In this document: in pieces, positions 5,478 to 13,191 of the stretch
Position numbering within the stretch: the first letter of the stretch is position 1
How the letters are laid out: each line of letters begins with the position of its first letter
NCBI GenBank assembly: GCA_937978655.1
Contig: CALJUX010000048.1
Location: 1-24,679, forward strand
Reading direction: 5' to 3'
DNA: 24,679 bases
Source of the DNA: an uncultured Chromatiaceae bacterium
Lineage (GTDB): Bacteria; Pseudomonadota; Gammaproteobacteria; Enterobacterales; Alteromonadaceae
The notes under the pieces: generated by a model
The model's input: only the letters and a program-made list of their open reading frames with translations
The model's database searches: none
What the model was told of the DNA's origin: nothing
Program-made: the position numbers and the translations under genes

Positions 5478-7958
5478 ATGATCGCCAGACATGATTTTCT
5501 CACCGCATTATACAGGCTTAGCAAAGCCAGAGGCTATGCAGTAACCGCAGTCCTCACTCTCGGTCTGACGCTTGGCACGTTAATCGCGACTTTTAATCTG
5601 AATTATCAGGTGTTAGCAGCACCTTTACCATACGCGGATGAAGACCGGATTGTCGTGGGCACGACTGCCTGGCTGGCAAAAGACGGCAGGGTCCTGTATC
5701 CGAATTTACTGCCGGTTCATGTTTTCCGGCAGCTATATCCTCATACATCAGCCTATTTGGCTGATCAGGCGTTGTTCAGTTTCTCCTATGTCGGTATGAC
5801 GCTGCGAGACTTGCCGGATAGCCCCCAAATACAGGTAGCTTACGCAACTCCGGGTTATATGCGAATGTTTCAGATGCCGCTGATACTCGGCCAGGCATTT
5901 CAGGCCGAAGAGGAAATGGGGAGCCACTCGCCTGTCGCCATCCTCAGTGAAAAGCTCTGGCGCACTCACTATAAGGCGGATCCGGCTATGGTCGGCCGCT
6001 CGATTCAGATTGGTCATCAGCTGTTTCGGGTCGTTGGTATTGCCGCTGCCACTTTTCAAGAACCAGCCCTGACCGGGCCCGCACGCCAAAATGACGTCTG
6101 GTTGCCCTGGGATTATGCCACTGGCAGTCAGGCCGCTCCGGGGGAAATCAGCGGCGCCCACCTCTATCTGGCAAAGCTGAAGAATGCGGCTGACCGTCAG
6201 GCATTCGAGCAAGAGTTAAAACCTCTGGTACAGCAACGCTATCAGGAAGAAGTTGCGGCAATTCCCGAGATGGCCGGACGGTCTGCGGTTTTTCACGCCG
6301 ATCCACTGCGAAAAATGCTGGAAGGCGACAGTATTAAAGCCACTGCCTCTTTGCTGGGCGGCAGTCTGCTATTGCTGCTGATCGCGGCTGCGAATATCTC
6401 CAACCTGCTATTGGCACGCGCTGCCGGCCAGCAACGCACCATGAGCATTCAGGCCGCGTTGGGGGCTCAGCGTCATCATTTAGTTGGTACTGTACTGGCA
6501 GAACTGAGCTGGCTATTAACGACTGCTTTGTTGTTAGCTTTGCTGGTAGCACAAGGCATTTATGCTTTGTTGCGAACCTTTGCCGGCACTACACTGCCAC
6601 ATATGCAGCACCTTGGATTTAACTGGCTGACACTGGGTTTTGCGGTGTCAATCTGCCTGTTACTGGCACTGGCATTTGCCGCGCTGGTTAGCCGGCATAT
6701 TCATTACCGGGCTCTCCAACAACAGCTACAGCAAAGTGGTAAAGGCAGTCACATCCAGACCAGCAGCCGTATCCGGCAGTTGCTGATCTGTTCGCAGGTC
6801 ATGCTGGCAACTATTCTGCTGACAGGCAGCACACAGATACTGCTGCAATCGTTACAACAACTTCGCCAGCAAACTGGCTTTGCCAGCACGGATCGATATC
6901 AGGTAACCATAGATAATATCGCGCCGGCATCAGAGGCCAATGTCTCACCAGAGCAGCGCAGAGCCATCTATCGCCAGCAAAAACAAGAATTGATGCAGGT
7001 GCGCGATATTCTGCAACAACATCCGGCGGTACAGAGTGTATCGGTCAGCAACTACCCACCGGTTTCCTTTGACGGCTTCTTCGGCTCGGCGAATTTTCTA
7101 ACGTCGCCAGACCGCCACAGCCAACCTCTATTCAGTCGAGCCGTCTATACCGACCAATTCTATCTGCCGCTATTTGATATCCGACTGGTTCAGGGCCGTA
7201 ACTTTACTGCCGAGGAAATCAATACTCAGGCTCTTGTCATCATTGTGAATCAAACTTTTGCCCGGCAAATACAGCCGGATGGCAATGTCGTTGGGAGAAT
7301 TTTGTATTCAGCAGATGGCCAGCTGGCTTTTGAAATCATCGGGATCAGTGCCGATCTCAATTTGCCTGATTTGTGGTCACCGAATGAAACCGGACGTTCA
7401 TACCTGACTCGCAATTTAGGCAGTACCGCCAATCTGCTGTTGCAACTCAAACCTGGATTGTCGATAGACAAGACCGCCATCAATCAGGCGATGATGCAGA
7501 TATCCCCGGGTTATCGGGCTGCCAGCATTTACAGTGTTGAAAACAATATTAAGCAGATACAAATGCGAAATGTGCTGACGGCGGCAGTGACCAGTAGCAT
7601 CGTGCTTGTGAGTTTTCTGTTAGCCGCGATCGGCATCTATGGCGTGCTCAGCTACAACGTGCAATTACGGCGCTTTGAACTCGGTGTGCGAATGGCGATA
7701 GGTGCCCGTCCCTCCACCATTCTGTACGAGTTACTCGGTGAAATTTTAACGCCTGTGGCCGCGGGTCTGGCTGCAGCCGCTTGCATCCTGACCATCATAT
7801 GGACAGGGCTGCAACACAGCGCCTTCACACTGGAAGTATCTGCCAGCGGTTTGCTTGCAACGCTGGGAATGATAGTCGTACTCACCGTGATGACTTCGTC
7901 AATGTCGGTTTGGAGCATTATCAGCCGACCTGCGGGACACGCATTAAAAGGCAATTAA
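5478..7958 (+). CDS. FtsX/MacB-type ABC permease with duplicated core
   Basis: An 826-residue permease with eight predicted membrane helices (about 21-43, 291-312, 342-368, 383-405, 432-454, 700-725, 748-775, 788-812). Two large periplasmic MacB-PCD-like domains (about 44-285 and 455-695) each precede an FtsX core, so the single chain corresponds to a tandem FtsX pair. Coupling-helix sequences that would contact the ATPase are visible near 323-336 and at 734-748 (ELGVRMAIGARPSTI). The frame stays open back to 5238, but the start is set at 5478 because AAGGA lies at 5466-5470, the upstream part overlaps the ATPase gene and does not look like protein, and the first helix then sits at a normal position. 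I infer an export or envelope-extraction role with the adaptor and ATPase. Confidence 0.92.
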   Translation: MIARHDFLTALYRLSKARGYAVTAVLTLGLTLGTLIATFNLNYQVLAAPLPYADEDRIVVGTTAWLAKDGRVLYPNLLPVHVFRQLYPHTSAYLADQALFSFSYVGMTLRDLPDSPQIQVAYATPGYMRMFQMPLILGQAFQAEEEMGSHSPVAILSEKLWRTHYKADPAMVGRSIQIGHQLFRVVGIAAATFQEPALTGPARQNDVWLPWDYATGSQAAPGEISGAHLYLAKLKNAADRQAFEQELKPLVQQRYQEEVAAIPEMAGRSAVFHADPLRKMLEGDSIKATASLLGGSLLLLLIAAANISNLLLARAAGQQRTMSIQAALGAQRHHLVGTVLAELSWLLTTALLLALLVAQGIYALLRTFAGTTLPHMQHLGFNWLTLGFAVSICLLLALAFAALVSRHIHYRALQQQLQQSGKGSHIQTSSRIRQLLICSQVMLATILLTGSTQILLQSLQQLRQQTGFASTDRYQVTIDNIAPASEANVSPEQRRAIYRQQKQELMQVRDILQQHPAVQSVSVSNYPPVSFDGFFGSANFLTSPDRHSQPLFSRAVYTDQFYLPLFDIRLVQGRNFTAEEINTQALVIIVNQTFARQIQPDGNVVGRILYSADGQLAFEIIGISADLNLPDLWSPNETGRSYLTRNLGSTANLLLQLKPGLSIDKTAINQAMMQISPGYRAASIYSVENNIKQIQMRNVLTAAVTSSIVLVSFLLAAIGIYGVLSYNVQLRRFELGVRMAIGARPSTILYELLGEILTPVAAGLAAAACILTIIWTGLQHSAFTLEVSASGLLATLGMIVVLTVMTSSMSVWSIISRPAGHALKGN

Positions 7959-8020
7959 AGTGCCGGCTGGCTATGCAGTCAAATTGGGCTATGCCAGCCA
8001 AGTACATTAAAAATGCCCGG

Positions 8021-8040
8021 TGGTATTTTAAAATATACCA
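8021..8040. repeat. AT-rich near-palindrome
   Basis: TGGTAT and ATACCA flank TTTAAAAT, giving a 20-nt inverted repeat shortly after the permease gene. It could be a protein-binding site or a cruciform. There is no T-tail typical of a terminator. Confidence 0.45.
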
Positions 8041-8071
8041 AGATTAGTTTACTGCGCTGTTGCGCTTAAAC

Positions 8072-8124
8072 CGGTAGTGTGTGGCCCAGCAACAAGCCAT
8101 GATGATTGTTCCGCACAACTACCG
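8072..8124. repeat. Long interrupted inverted repeat
   Basis: The left arm CGGTAGTGTGTGG (8072-8084) is nearly complementary to CCGCACAACTACCG (8111-8124), with one bulged base. An inner AACAA/TTGTT pair (8091-8095, 8106-8110) extends the stem. Both DNA and RNA from this region could fold strongly. No second copy was noticed in the window. Confidence 0.45.
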
Positions 8125-8144
8125 CAGGGCTGTAGCACCGATGC

Positions 8145-8180
8145 GGTATGGCTACTCCATGTTCAGCCGGCATACCTTTT
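8145..8180 (+). terminator. Possible weak terminator after the exporter genes
   Basis: GGTATGGCT (8145-8153) pairs with AGC plus CATACC (8165-8167, 8171-8176), leaving a three-base bulge; TTTT follows at 8177-8180. It is about 190 nt past the permease stop codon. The bulge and short T-run make it a weak candidate. The stronger stop for this strand is at 8644-8675. Confidence 0.3.
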
Positions 8181-8581
8181 AGTTAAAGAAACCAGAACAG
8201 TGTTGTTGTCTGACCTATTACAAGACACTCGATAGATGAAAGAAAGCTGGAAGCAGGTACTCCACCGTCACGCTAATATCAGGCTTAACACACCGGGTGC
8301 CGGGTTCCTGCGCCCCTTCAACCTATTGCTGTACTTCTGCCGGACCACTGCAGCTGTTTAAATGTCCTGCGTCCGTGATTGCACCAGTAAAACGACCAGT
8401 GCAACCAAATTCACACAGCACGCGAAAAGGCAGCGCCCAAATACAACCACTGCAATTGTCAAACTCCTGCAAATTCGATGGCGGGTAGAAAAGCAGTGCA
8501 AAGCTTTCTGACTCGCTCATCCAATCAAACTGCAGTTACAGGTACCCTGCTTGGTTTACATAGGTGTACCAAACAAGATTT

Positions 8582-8600
8582 TACTTCAGAGACTGAAGTA
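8582..8600. repeat. Perfect 8-bp hairpin
   Basis: TACTTCAG and CTGAAGTA are separated by AGA. It is not followed by a T-run on either strand. It lies just outside the terminator of the alpha operon. Possibly an operator or an RNA 3'-end structure; no function assigned. Confidence 0.4.
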
Positions 8601-8643
8601 CCGAATCAGCCAGAACCAAATCCTGTCGGAGCATCCGGGTTGC

Positions 8644-8675
8644 AAAAAAAATCCCCCGACAAGCGGGGGATTTTT
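8644..8675 (-). terminator. Intrinsic terminator of the alpha operon (bidirectional)
   Basis: A perfect stem, AAAAATCCCCC (8647-8657) and GGGGGATTTTT (8665-8675) with a 7-nt loop, is followed on the minus strand by a run of eight T. On the plus strand it ends in five T, so it can also stop read-through from the convergent exporter genes. Confidence 0.92.
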
Positions 8676-8679
8676 ATTT

Positions 8680-8701
8680 GAAAACGATGCGAATCGTTTT
8701 C
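8680..8701 (-). other. Second hairpin between rplQ and the terminator
   Basis: GAAAACGAT and ATCGTTTTC form a perfect 9-bp stem with a four-base loop (TCGC on the minus strand), 11 bases after the rplQ stop codon. With the terminator directly behind it, the alpha-operon mRNA would end in two stacked hairpins, which may protect its 3' end. Confidence 0.65.
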
Positions 8702-8712
8702 ACTCGAGTCGA

Positions 8713-9111
8713 TTACTCAGCAGCAGTTTCTTCAACTGGCAGAGCGCCCACTTCTGGACGGTCAACTAACTCGATGTAAGCCATTGGCGCATTGTCACCA
8801 GTACGGAAGCCACACTTCAGAATACGAGTGTAACCACCTGGACGCGCGTTGTAACGCGGGCCTAAAACATTGAACAGTAAACCAACAACTTCTTTATCAC
8901 GTGTACGGGCAAAAGCTAAACGGCGGTTTGCAACGCTATCATTTTTAGCCAGTGTGATCAGAGGTTCGATTACACGGCGTAACTCTTTTGCTTTTGGCAG
9001 AGTCGTTTTGATGATTTCGTGCTTCACCAGCGAGCTTGCCATATTACGGAACATTGCCTGACGGTGGCTGCTGTTCCGGTTTAACTGACGACCACTCTTG
9101 CGATGGCGCAT
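8713..9111 (-). CDS. rplQ: 50S ribosomal protein L17 (bL17)
   Basis: A 132-residue protein beginning MRHRKSGRQLNRNSSHRQ, the highly conserved L17 N-terminus, with the conserved core as in E. coli (127 residues) and a slightly longer acidic C-terminal tail. L17 binds 23S rRNA near the exit-tunnel side of the large subunit. It is the last gene of the alpha operon, 39 nt after rpoA, and is followed by two hairpins and a terminator. Confidence 0.97.
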   Translation of the reverse strand: MRHRKSGRQLNRNSSHRQAMFRNMASSLVKHEIIKTTLPKAKELRRVIEPLITLAKNDSVANRRLAFARTRDKEVVGLLFNVLGPRYNARPGGYTRILKCGFRTGDNAPMAYIELVDRPEVGALPVEETAAE

Positions 9112-9150
9112 GATCTATTCCTTCTCACTAAACCAGGAACTGGTATCTGG

Positions 9151-10140
9151 TTAGTCTTTATTTACCAAACTTGCTGGCGGCCAGTTTTCCAGGCGCATGC
9201 CCAGAGATAAACCACGTGACGCCAACACGTCTTTGATTTCGGTAAGTGACTTTTTACCCAGGTTAGGCGTCTTCAGAAGCTCAACCTCGGTACGTTGCAC
9301 CAGATCACCAATGTACTGAATCTGCTCTGCCTTCAGACAGTTGGCAGAACGAACTGTTAATTCCAGATCATCGACAGGACGTAACAGAATCGGATCGAAC
9401 TCCGGCTTCTCTTCACGTTTTTCTGGCTCGCTCTTGTCGCGCAGTTCTACGAAGAACTCCAGCTGTTCAGCCAGAATAGTCGCAGCACGACGAATTGCTT
9501 CCTCCGGCTCAACAGTGCCGTTGGTTTCCATGTCGATTACCAGTTTGTCCAGGTCAGTACGCTGCTCTACCCGCGCCGCTTCAACCGAGTAAGCGATACG
9601 CTCAACCGGGCTGAATGAAGCGTCAAGTAATAAACGACCGATTGGACGTTCGTCATCTTCAGAGGACACTCGGGCTGATGCAGGCACGTAACCACGGCCA
9701 CGTTGTACCTTCAGGCGCATACTGAACTCAGTCTCGCCAGTCAGGTTACAGATCACGTGTTCCGGATTTACAATCACCACACCGTCGCCACGCTGGATGT
9801 CTCCAGCTGTTACAGGGCCAGCACCTTTTTTGGTTAAAGTCAGAGTGACTTCGTCTTTGTCTTCCAAACGAACGGCTAAGCCTTTCAGGTTCAAAAGGAT
9901 ATCGATGATATCTTCTTGTACGCCTTCTTTGGCGCTGTACTCATGAAGCACGCCGTCGATTTCCACTTCCGTCACTGCACAACCTGGCATAGACGATAAA
10001 AGGATCCGACGTAACGCGTTGCCCAAGGTATGCCCGAAACCGCGCTCAAGTGGTTCCAAAGTAACTTTGGCACGAGTTGGGTTGATTTTTTCGATACCAA
10101 CTAATCTCGGCTTAAGGAATTCGGTGACAGAACCCTGCAT
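9151..10140 (-). CDS. rpoA: RNA polymerase alpha subunit
   Basis: A 329-residue protein, the same length as E. coli RpoA. The N-terminal domain (about 1-235) nucleates polymerase assembly; the ERGFGHTLGNALRRILLSSM segment (about 32-51) is its dimerisation signature. A charged linker (about 236-250) leads to the C-terminal domain, where LTVRSANCLKAE and NLGKKSLTEIKD carry the helices that bind UP elements and activators. That is relevant here because the rrn promoter at the left edge has an A-rich UP region. It sits between rpsD and rplQ in the alpha operon, as in enterobacteria. Intact and typical. Confidence 0.99.
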   Translation of the reverse strand: MQGSVTEFLKPRLVGIEKINPTRAKVTLEPLERGFGHTLGNALRRILLSSMPGCAVTEVEIDGVLHEYSAKEGVQEDIIDILLNLKGLAVRLEDKDEVTLTLTKKGAGPVTAGDIQRGDGVVIVNPEHVICNLTGETEFSMRLKVQRGRGYVPASARVSSEDDERPIGRLLLDASFSPVERIAYSVEAARVEQRTDLDKLVIDMETNGTVEPEEAIRRAATILAEQLEFFVELRDKSEPEKREEKPEFDPILLRPVDDLELTVRSANCLKAEQIQYIGDLVQRTEVELLKTPNLGKKSLTEIKDVLASRGLSLGMRLENWPPASLVNKD

Positions 10141-10167
10141 TGTATCCTCTCTTAAGAAAATGCCTTA

Positions 10168-10788
10168 CTACTTAGAGTAAAGCTCGACGATTAACTGTTC
10201 GTTGATGTCAGCAGACAAATCTGAACGCTCTGGACGACGCTTGTAAACGCCTTCCATCTTTTTCGTGTCAACTTCAACCCAAGTTGGTTTTTCACGTTGT
10301 TCAGCAACTTCTAAAGCAGCAACGATACGTGCTTGCTTTTTAGCTTTTTCGCGAACAGCGATCACTTGTTCTGGTGACACAGCGTAAGATGGGATATTCA
10401 CAACGCGGCCATCAAGCATGATAGCTTTGTGGCTGACTAACTGACGCGCTTCAGCACGTGTGCTAGCCAGACCCATGCGATACACTACGTTGTCCAGACG
10501 TGATTCTAACAACTGCAGCAGGTTCTCGCCGGTGTTACCCTTCAAACGAGCAGCTTCTTTGTAATAGTTACGGAACTGCTTTTCTAATACGCCATAAATA
10601 CGACGTACTTTTTGTTTTTCGCGTAATTGTAAACCGTAGTCCGATAAGCGACCGCGACGAGCGCCGTGCTGACCTGGAGCTGTAGTTAAATTACACTTTG
10701 AATCGATTGCTCTGACGCCGCTTTTCAGGAACAGATCTGTTCCTTCGCGACGACTCAGTTTGAGCTTAGGACCCAAATATCTTGCCAT
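10168..10788 (-). CDS. rpsD: 30S ribosomal protein S4 (uS4)
   Basis: A 206-residue protein, as in E. coli, starting MARYLGPKLKLSRREGTDL. The central S4 RNA-binding fold is evident in ESRLDNVVYRMGLASTRAEA and the following QLVSHKAIMLDGR. No zinc-binding cysteine cluster is present, so it is the zinc-free form. S4 is a primary 16S binder and, in E. coli, the translational repressor of this operon acting on the rpsM leader; a matching leader is seen at about 11580-11645. Confidence 0.99.
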   Translation of the reverse strand: MARYLGPKLKLSRREGTDLFLKSGVRAIDSKCNLTTAPGQHGARRGRLSDYGLQLREKQKVRRIYGVLEKQFRNYYKEAARLKGNTGENLLQLLESRLDNVVYRMGLASTRAEARQLVSHKAIMLDGRVVNIPSYAVSPEQVIAVREKAKKQARIVAALEVAEQREKPTWVEVDTKKMEGVYKRRPERSDLSADINEQLIVELYSK

Positions 10789-10819
10789 CTTCTTTCTCCA
10801 ATAATCTTAGAAGCGCTTG

Positions 10820-11209
10820 TTACACGCGACGTTTTTTCGGTGGACGGCAACCATTGTGTGGAATTGGCGTCACGTCGGTGATATTCGTAATGCGGTAGCC
10901 AGCAGCGTTCAGCGCACGAATGGCTGATTCGCGGCCTGGGCCAGGACCGTTTACGAACACTTCAAGATTCTTCAGACCATATTCTAACGCGGCAGTACCA
11001 GCACGCTCAGCAGCAACCTGTGCAGCAAACGGCGTAGACTTACGCGAACCACGGTAACCAGAACCACCGGCAGTTGCCCAGCAAAGAGCATTGCCTTGAC
11101 GGTCGGTAATCGTGACGATGGTATTGTTGAAAGACGCATGGATATGAGCCATACCGTCAGAAACTTGCTTTTTTACCCGTTTACGAGTACGAACTGGTGC
11201 TTTAGCCAT
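10820..11209 (-). CDS. rpsK: 30S ribosomal protein S11 (uS11)
   Basis: A 129-residue protein of normal length. The conserved HIHASFNNTIVTITD, VNGPGPGRESAIRAL and C-terminal DVTPIPHNGCRPPKKRRV segments identify it. S11 forms part of the 30S platform beside the E site with S7 and S18. It starts 13 nt after rpsM. Confidence 0.99.
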   Translation of the reverse strand: MAKAPVRTRKRVKKQVSDGMAHIHASFNNTIVTITDRQGNALCWATAGGSGYRGSRKSTPFAAQVAAERAGTAALEYGLKNLEVFVNGPGPGRESAIRALNAAGYRITNITDVTPIPHNGCRPPKKRRV

Positions 11210-11222
11210 GTTTTACCCCGTT

Positions 11223-11579
11223 TTATTTCTTGATTGCTTTGCGTGGGCCCTTACGGGTACGCGCGTTAGTTTTAGTGCGCTGACCACGAACCGGCAGACT
11301 ACGACGATGACGCAGGCCACGGTAGCAACCAAGGTCCATCAAACGTTTGATGTTTAACGTGATTTCACGGCGTAAGTCACCTTCTACGGTGTACTTCGCA
11401 ACTTCGTCACGAAGAGTATCGAGCTCTGCGTCTGATAACGTAGAGATTTTACGATTTTCTTCGATGCCCACTGCAGCCAGAATGGCTTTTGAGCGGGTCT
11501 TACCGATACCAAAAACATAGGTCAAAGAAATGACCGCATGTTTATTATCGGGGATGTTAATGCCAGCGATACGGGCCAC
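11223..11579 (-). CDS. rpsM: 30S ribosomal protein S13 (uS13), GTG start
   Basis: A 118-residue protein beginning with ARIAGINIP, with the GIGKTRSKAIL helix-two-turn-helix region and a basic C-terminal tail that reaches the P site. The start codon is GTG (11577-11579), as in E. coli rpsM, preceded by AGGAG at 11587-11591. A GTG start within the S4-repressed leader is part of the known regulation of the alpha operon. S13 contacts 23S rRNA and L5 in the inter-subunit bridges. Confidence 0.98.
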   Translation of the reverse strand: MARIAGINIPDNKHAVISLTYVFGIGKTRSKAILAAVGIEENRKISTLSDAELDTLRDEVAKYTVEGDLRREITLNIKRLMDLGCYRGLRHRRSLPVRGQRTKTNARTRKGPRKAIKK

Positions 11580-11645
11580 TAACGTTCTCCTATAAATGAG
11601 TTTAAGGGTGCCGATTTGAAAAGCCCGTAAGGATACTCAAACGGC
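11570..11645 (-). promoter_or_regulatory. Alpha-operon leader (S4-responsive RBS, Alpha_RBS type)
   Basis: On the minus strand the block TTTGAGTATCCTTACGGGC runs toward the rpsM GTG start and closely resembles the E. coli alpha leader as I recall it. UGAGU (11635-11639) can pair with ACUCA (11597-11601), and UCCU of the same block is complementary to the Shine-Dalgarno AGGA, consistent with a fold over the start region. In E. coli, S4 binds a pseudoknot here and traps the 30S subunit. The fold itself was not computed. Confidence 0.75.
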
Positions 11646-11662
11646 GGCCATATTGCAACAAT

Positions 11663-11698
11663 AAGTCCGGGCCAAACCAAACAGTTTAGCCCTGACTT
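11663..11698 (-). terminator. Hairpin between rpmJ and rpsM (end of the spc operon)
   Basis: Arms AAGTC-A-GGGCTAAAC and GTTTGGCCC-G-GACTT (minus strand) form a 14-bp stem with one wobble and one A/G mismatch around a 6-nt loop. Downstream on the minus strand comes ATTGTTG, a weak tail, whereas the plus side has TTAATTTTTC. It may partially terminate spc transcription while letting some read-through feed the alpha operon. I see no clear separate alpha promoter. Confidence 0.6.
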
Positions 11699-11711
11699 AA
11701 TTTTTCTGCTG

Positions 11712-11825
11712 TTAGCCCTGACGTTGCTTGTGCTTAGGCTCTACACAAATTACCCGCACAACGTTGTTGCGCTTGATAACTTTGCAGTTACGGCAGATCT
11801 TCTTAACGGAAGCTCGTACTTTCAT
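11712..11825 (-). CDS. rpmJ: 50S ribosomal protein L36 (bL36), zinc form
   Basis: A 37-residue protein read directly from the minus strand: MKVRASVKKICRNCKVIKRN and onward to KHKQRQG, ending in TAA. The zinc ribbon is complete (C11, C14, C27, H32), so this is the zinc-dependent paralog. It lies 22 nt after secY as the last gene of the spc operon, the usual place. L36 stabilises 23S rRNA helices near the GTPase centre. Confidence 0.97.
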   Translation of the reverse strand: MKVRASVKKICRNCKVIKRNNVVRVICVEPKHKQRQG

Positions 11826-11847
11826 AACTTAACTCCGCAAAATTATC

Positions 11848-13176
11848 TTAACGACCGAAGCCTTTAAGATTTGCTTTTTTAAGCACAGACTCATACTGAT
11901 GTGACATCAAGTGGGTCTGTACCTGTGCCATAAAGTCCATAATCACGACAACGATAATCAGTAACGATGTACCGCCGAAATAGAATTGCACATCAAGTGC
12001 AACCATCATGAACTCAGGAACCAAACAGATAAATGTAATGTAAGCCGCACCAGCTAAGGTTAAGCGTGTCATTACTTTATCAATGTATTTAGACGTCTGC
12101 TCACCAGGGCGAATACCCGGTATAAAGGCGCCAGATTTTTTCAGGTTATCTGCTGTTTCCCGCGGGTTAAATACCAACGCAGTGTAAAAGAAACAGAAAA
12201 ATACGATGGCCGCAGCATATAAAATGATATACAACGGCTGTCCCTGAGACAGCATCAAAGCCAGCTCTTGAAAAAAGTTTGCTATGATACCATCACCTGT
12301 ACCAAACCAGGTAGCAATTGTTCCTGGGAACAAAATGATGCTCGAAGCGAAAATTGGTGGAATTACGCCTGCCATATTTACTTTTAACGGCAAATGGCTG
12401 CTTTGAGCTGCATAGACCTGACGGCCCTGCTGGCGCTTAGCATAATTCACAACGATTCGACGTTGACCACGTTCGAAGAAAACAACGAACCAGGTTACGA
12501 CGACAACAATAAACGCAATGAACAACAGTAACAAAAAGTGCATATCGCCTTGACGCGCCATCTCAATCGTCTGGCCAACGGCAGACGGGAAGCCAGCAAC
12601 AATACCTGTGAAAATCAACAGTGAAATACCATTGCCAATACCGCGCTCAGTCACTTGCTCACCTAACCACATCAGAAACATGGTGCCAGTCACAAGGCTG
12701 ATCACAGCAATTGCGTAGAAACCAAAACCTGGATTGATCACCAGGCCAGGCATCATATTTGGTAAACCTGTTGCGATACTGGCCGCCTGAACAGTGGCCA
12801 GTCCCAAGGTACCGTAACGTGTATACTGATTAATTTTACGCCGGCCTGCCTCACCTTCTTTCTTCAATTCAGCCATTTTCGGGTGCATCACCGTCAAAAG
12901 CTGAACAATAATAGAAGCAGAAATGTAAGGCATGATACCAAGTGCAAATACAGACGCACGCTCAAGAGCACCACCGCTGAACATGTTAAACATCTCAACG
13001 ATGGTACCTTTTTGTTGCTCGAATAATTGAGCTAGCACGGTGGCGTCAATTCCAGGAATTGGCACAAATGAGCCTAGTCGAAATATGACTACGGCAAAAA
13101 GCACTACTAACAGACGAGCTTTCAGTTCACTGAGCCCGCCCTTCGCGCTTTTTAAGTCCTGACCTGGTTTAGCCAT
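11848..13176 (-). CDS. secY: Sec translocon channel subunit SecY
   Basis: A 442-residue polytopic membrane protein, close to E. coli SecY (443), with ten expected helices. Recognisable parts are the first helix LLVVLFAVVIFRLGSFVP, the plug-region segment NMFSGGALERASVFALGIMP, the GNGISLLIF stretch, and the conserved cytoplasmic C5 loop AFIPGIRPGEQT used by SecA and the ribosome. It forms the protein-conducting pore with SecE and SecG. It follows rplO by 15 nt and precedes rpmJ, as in the standard spc operon. Confidence 0.99.
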   Translation of the reverse strand: MAKPGQDLKSAKGGLSELKARLLVVLFAVVIFRLGSFVPIPGIDATVLAQLFEQQKGTIVEMFNMFSGGALERASVFALGIMPYISASIIVQLLTVMHPKMAELKKEGEAGRRKINQYTRYGTLGLATVQAASIATGLPNMMPGLVINPGFGFYAIAVISLVTGTMFLMWLGEQVTERGIGNGISLLIFTGIVAGFPSAVGQTIEMARQGDMHFLLLLFIAFIVVVVTWFVVFFERGQRRIVVNYAKRQQGRQVYAAQSSHLPLKVNMAGVIPPIFASSIILFPGTIATWFGTGDGIIANFFQELALMLSQGQPLYIILYAAAIVFFCFFYTALVFNPRETADNLKKSGAFIPGIRPGEQTSKYIDKVMTRLTLAGAAYITFICLVPEFMMVALDVQFYFGGTSLLIIVVVIMDFMAQVQTHLMSHQYESVLKKANLKGFGR

Positions 13177-13191
13177 CGCGTACTATCCTTA

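Larger units (their letters stand above)
7959..8643. other. Gene-free intergenic region with several inverted repeats
   Basis: No convincing gene is present on either strand: open frames are at most about 70 codons, cysteine-rich or low in ordinary composition, and lack a ribosome-binding site. Visible structures are GGCTGGC/GCCAGCC at 7965-7971 and 7993-7999, a 20-nt near-palindrome at 8021-8040, a long interrupted stem at 8072-8124, a stem followed by TTTT at 8145-8180, and a perfect 8-bp hairpin at 8582-8600. The remainder shows nothing I recognise. It lies where the exporter locus and the ribosomal cluster converge. Confidence 0.6.

Noticed and set aside
5748..6212. 154-codon minus-strand frame inside the permease gene
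   Set aside because: It is antisense to a clearly conserved permease domain; the length is explained by codon bias of the real gene.
8297..8681. Short open frames (63-72 codons) on both strands between the exporter locus and rplQ
   Set aside because: Mutually overlapping, odd composition, no Shine-Dalgarno sequence, no recognisable fold; one runs through the terminator.
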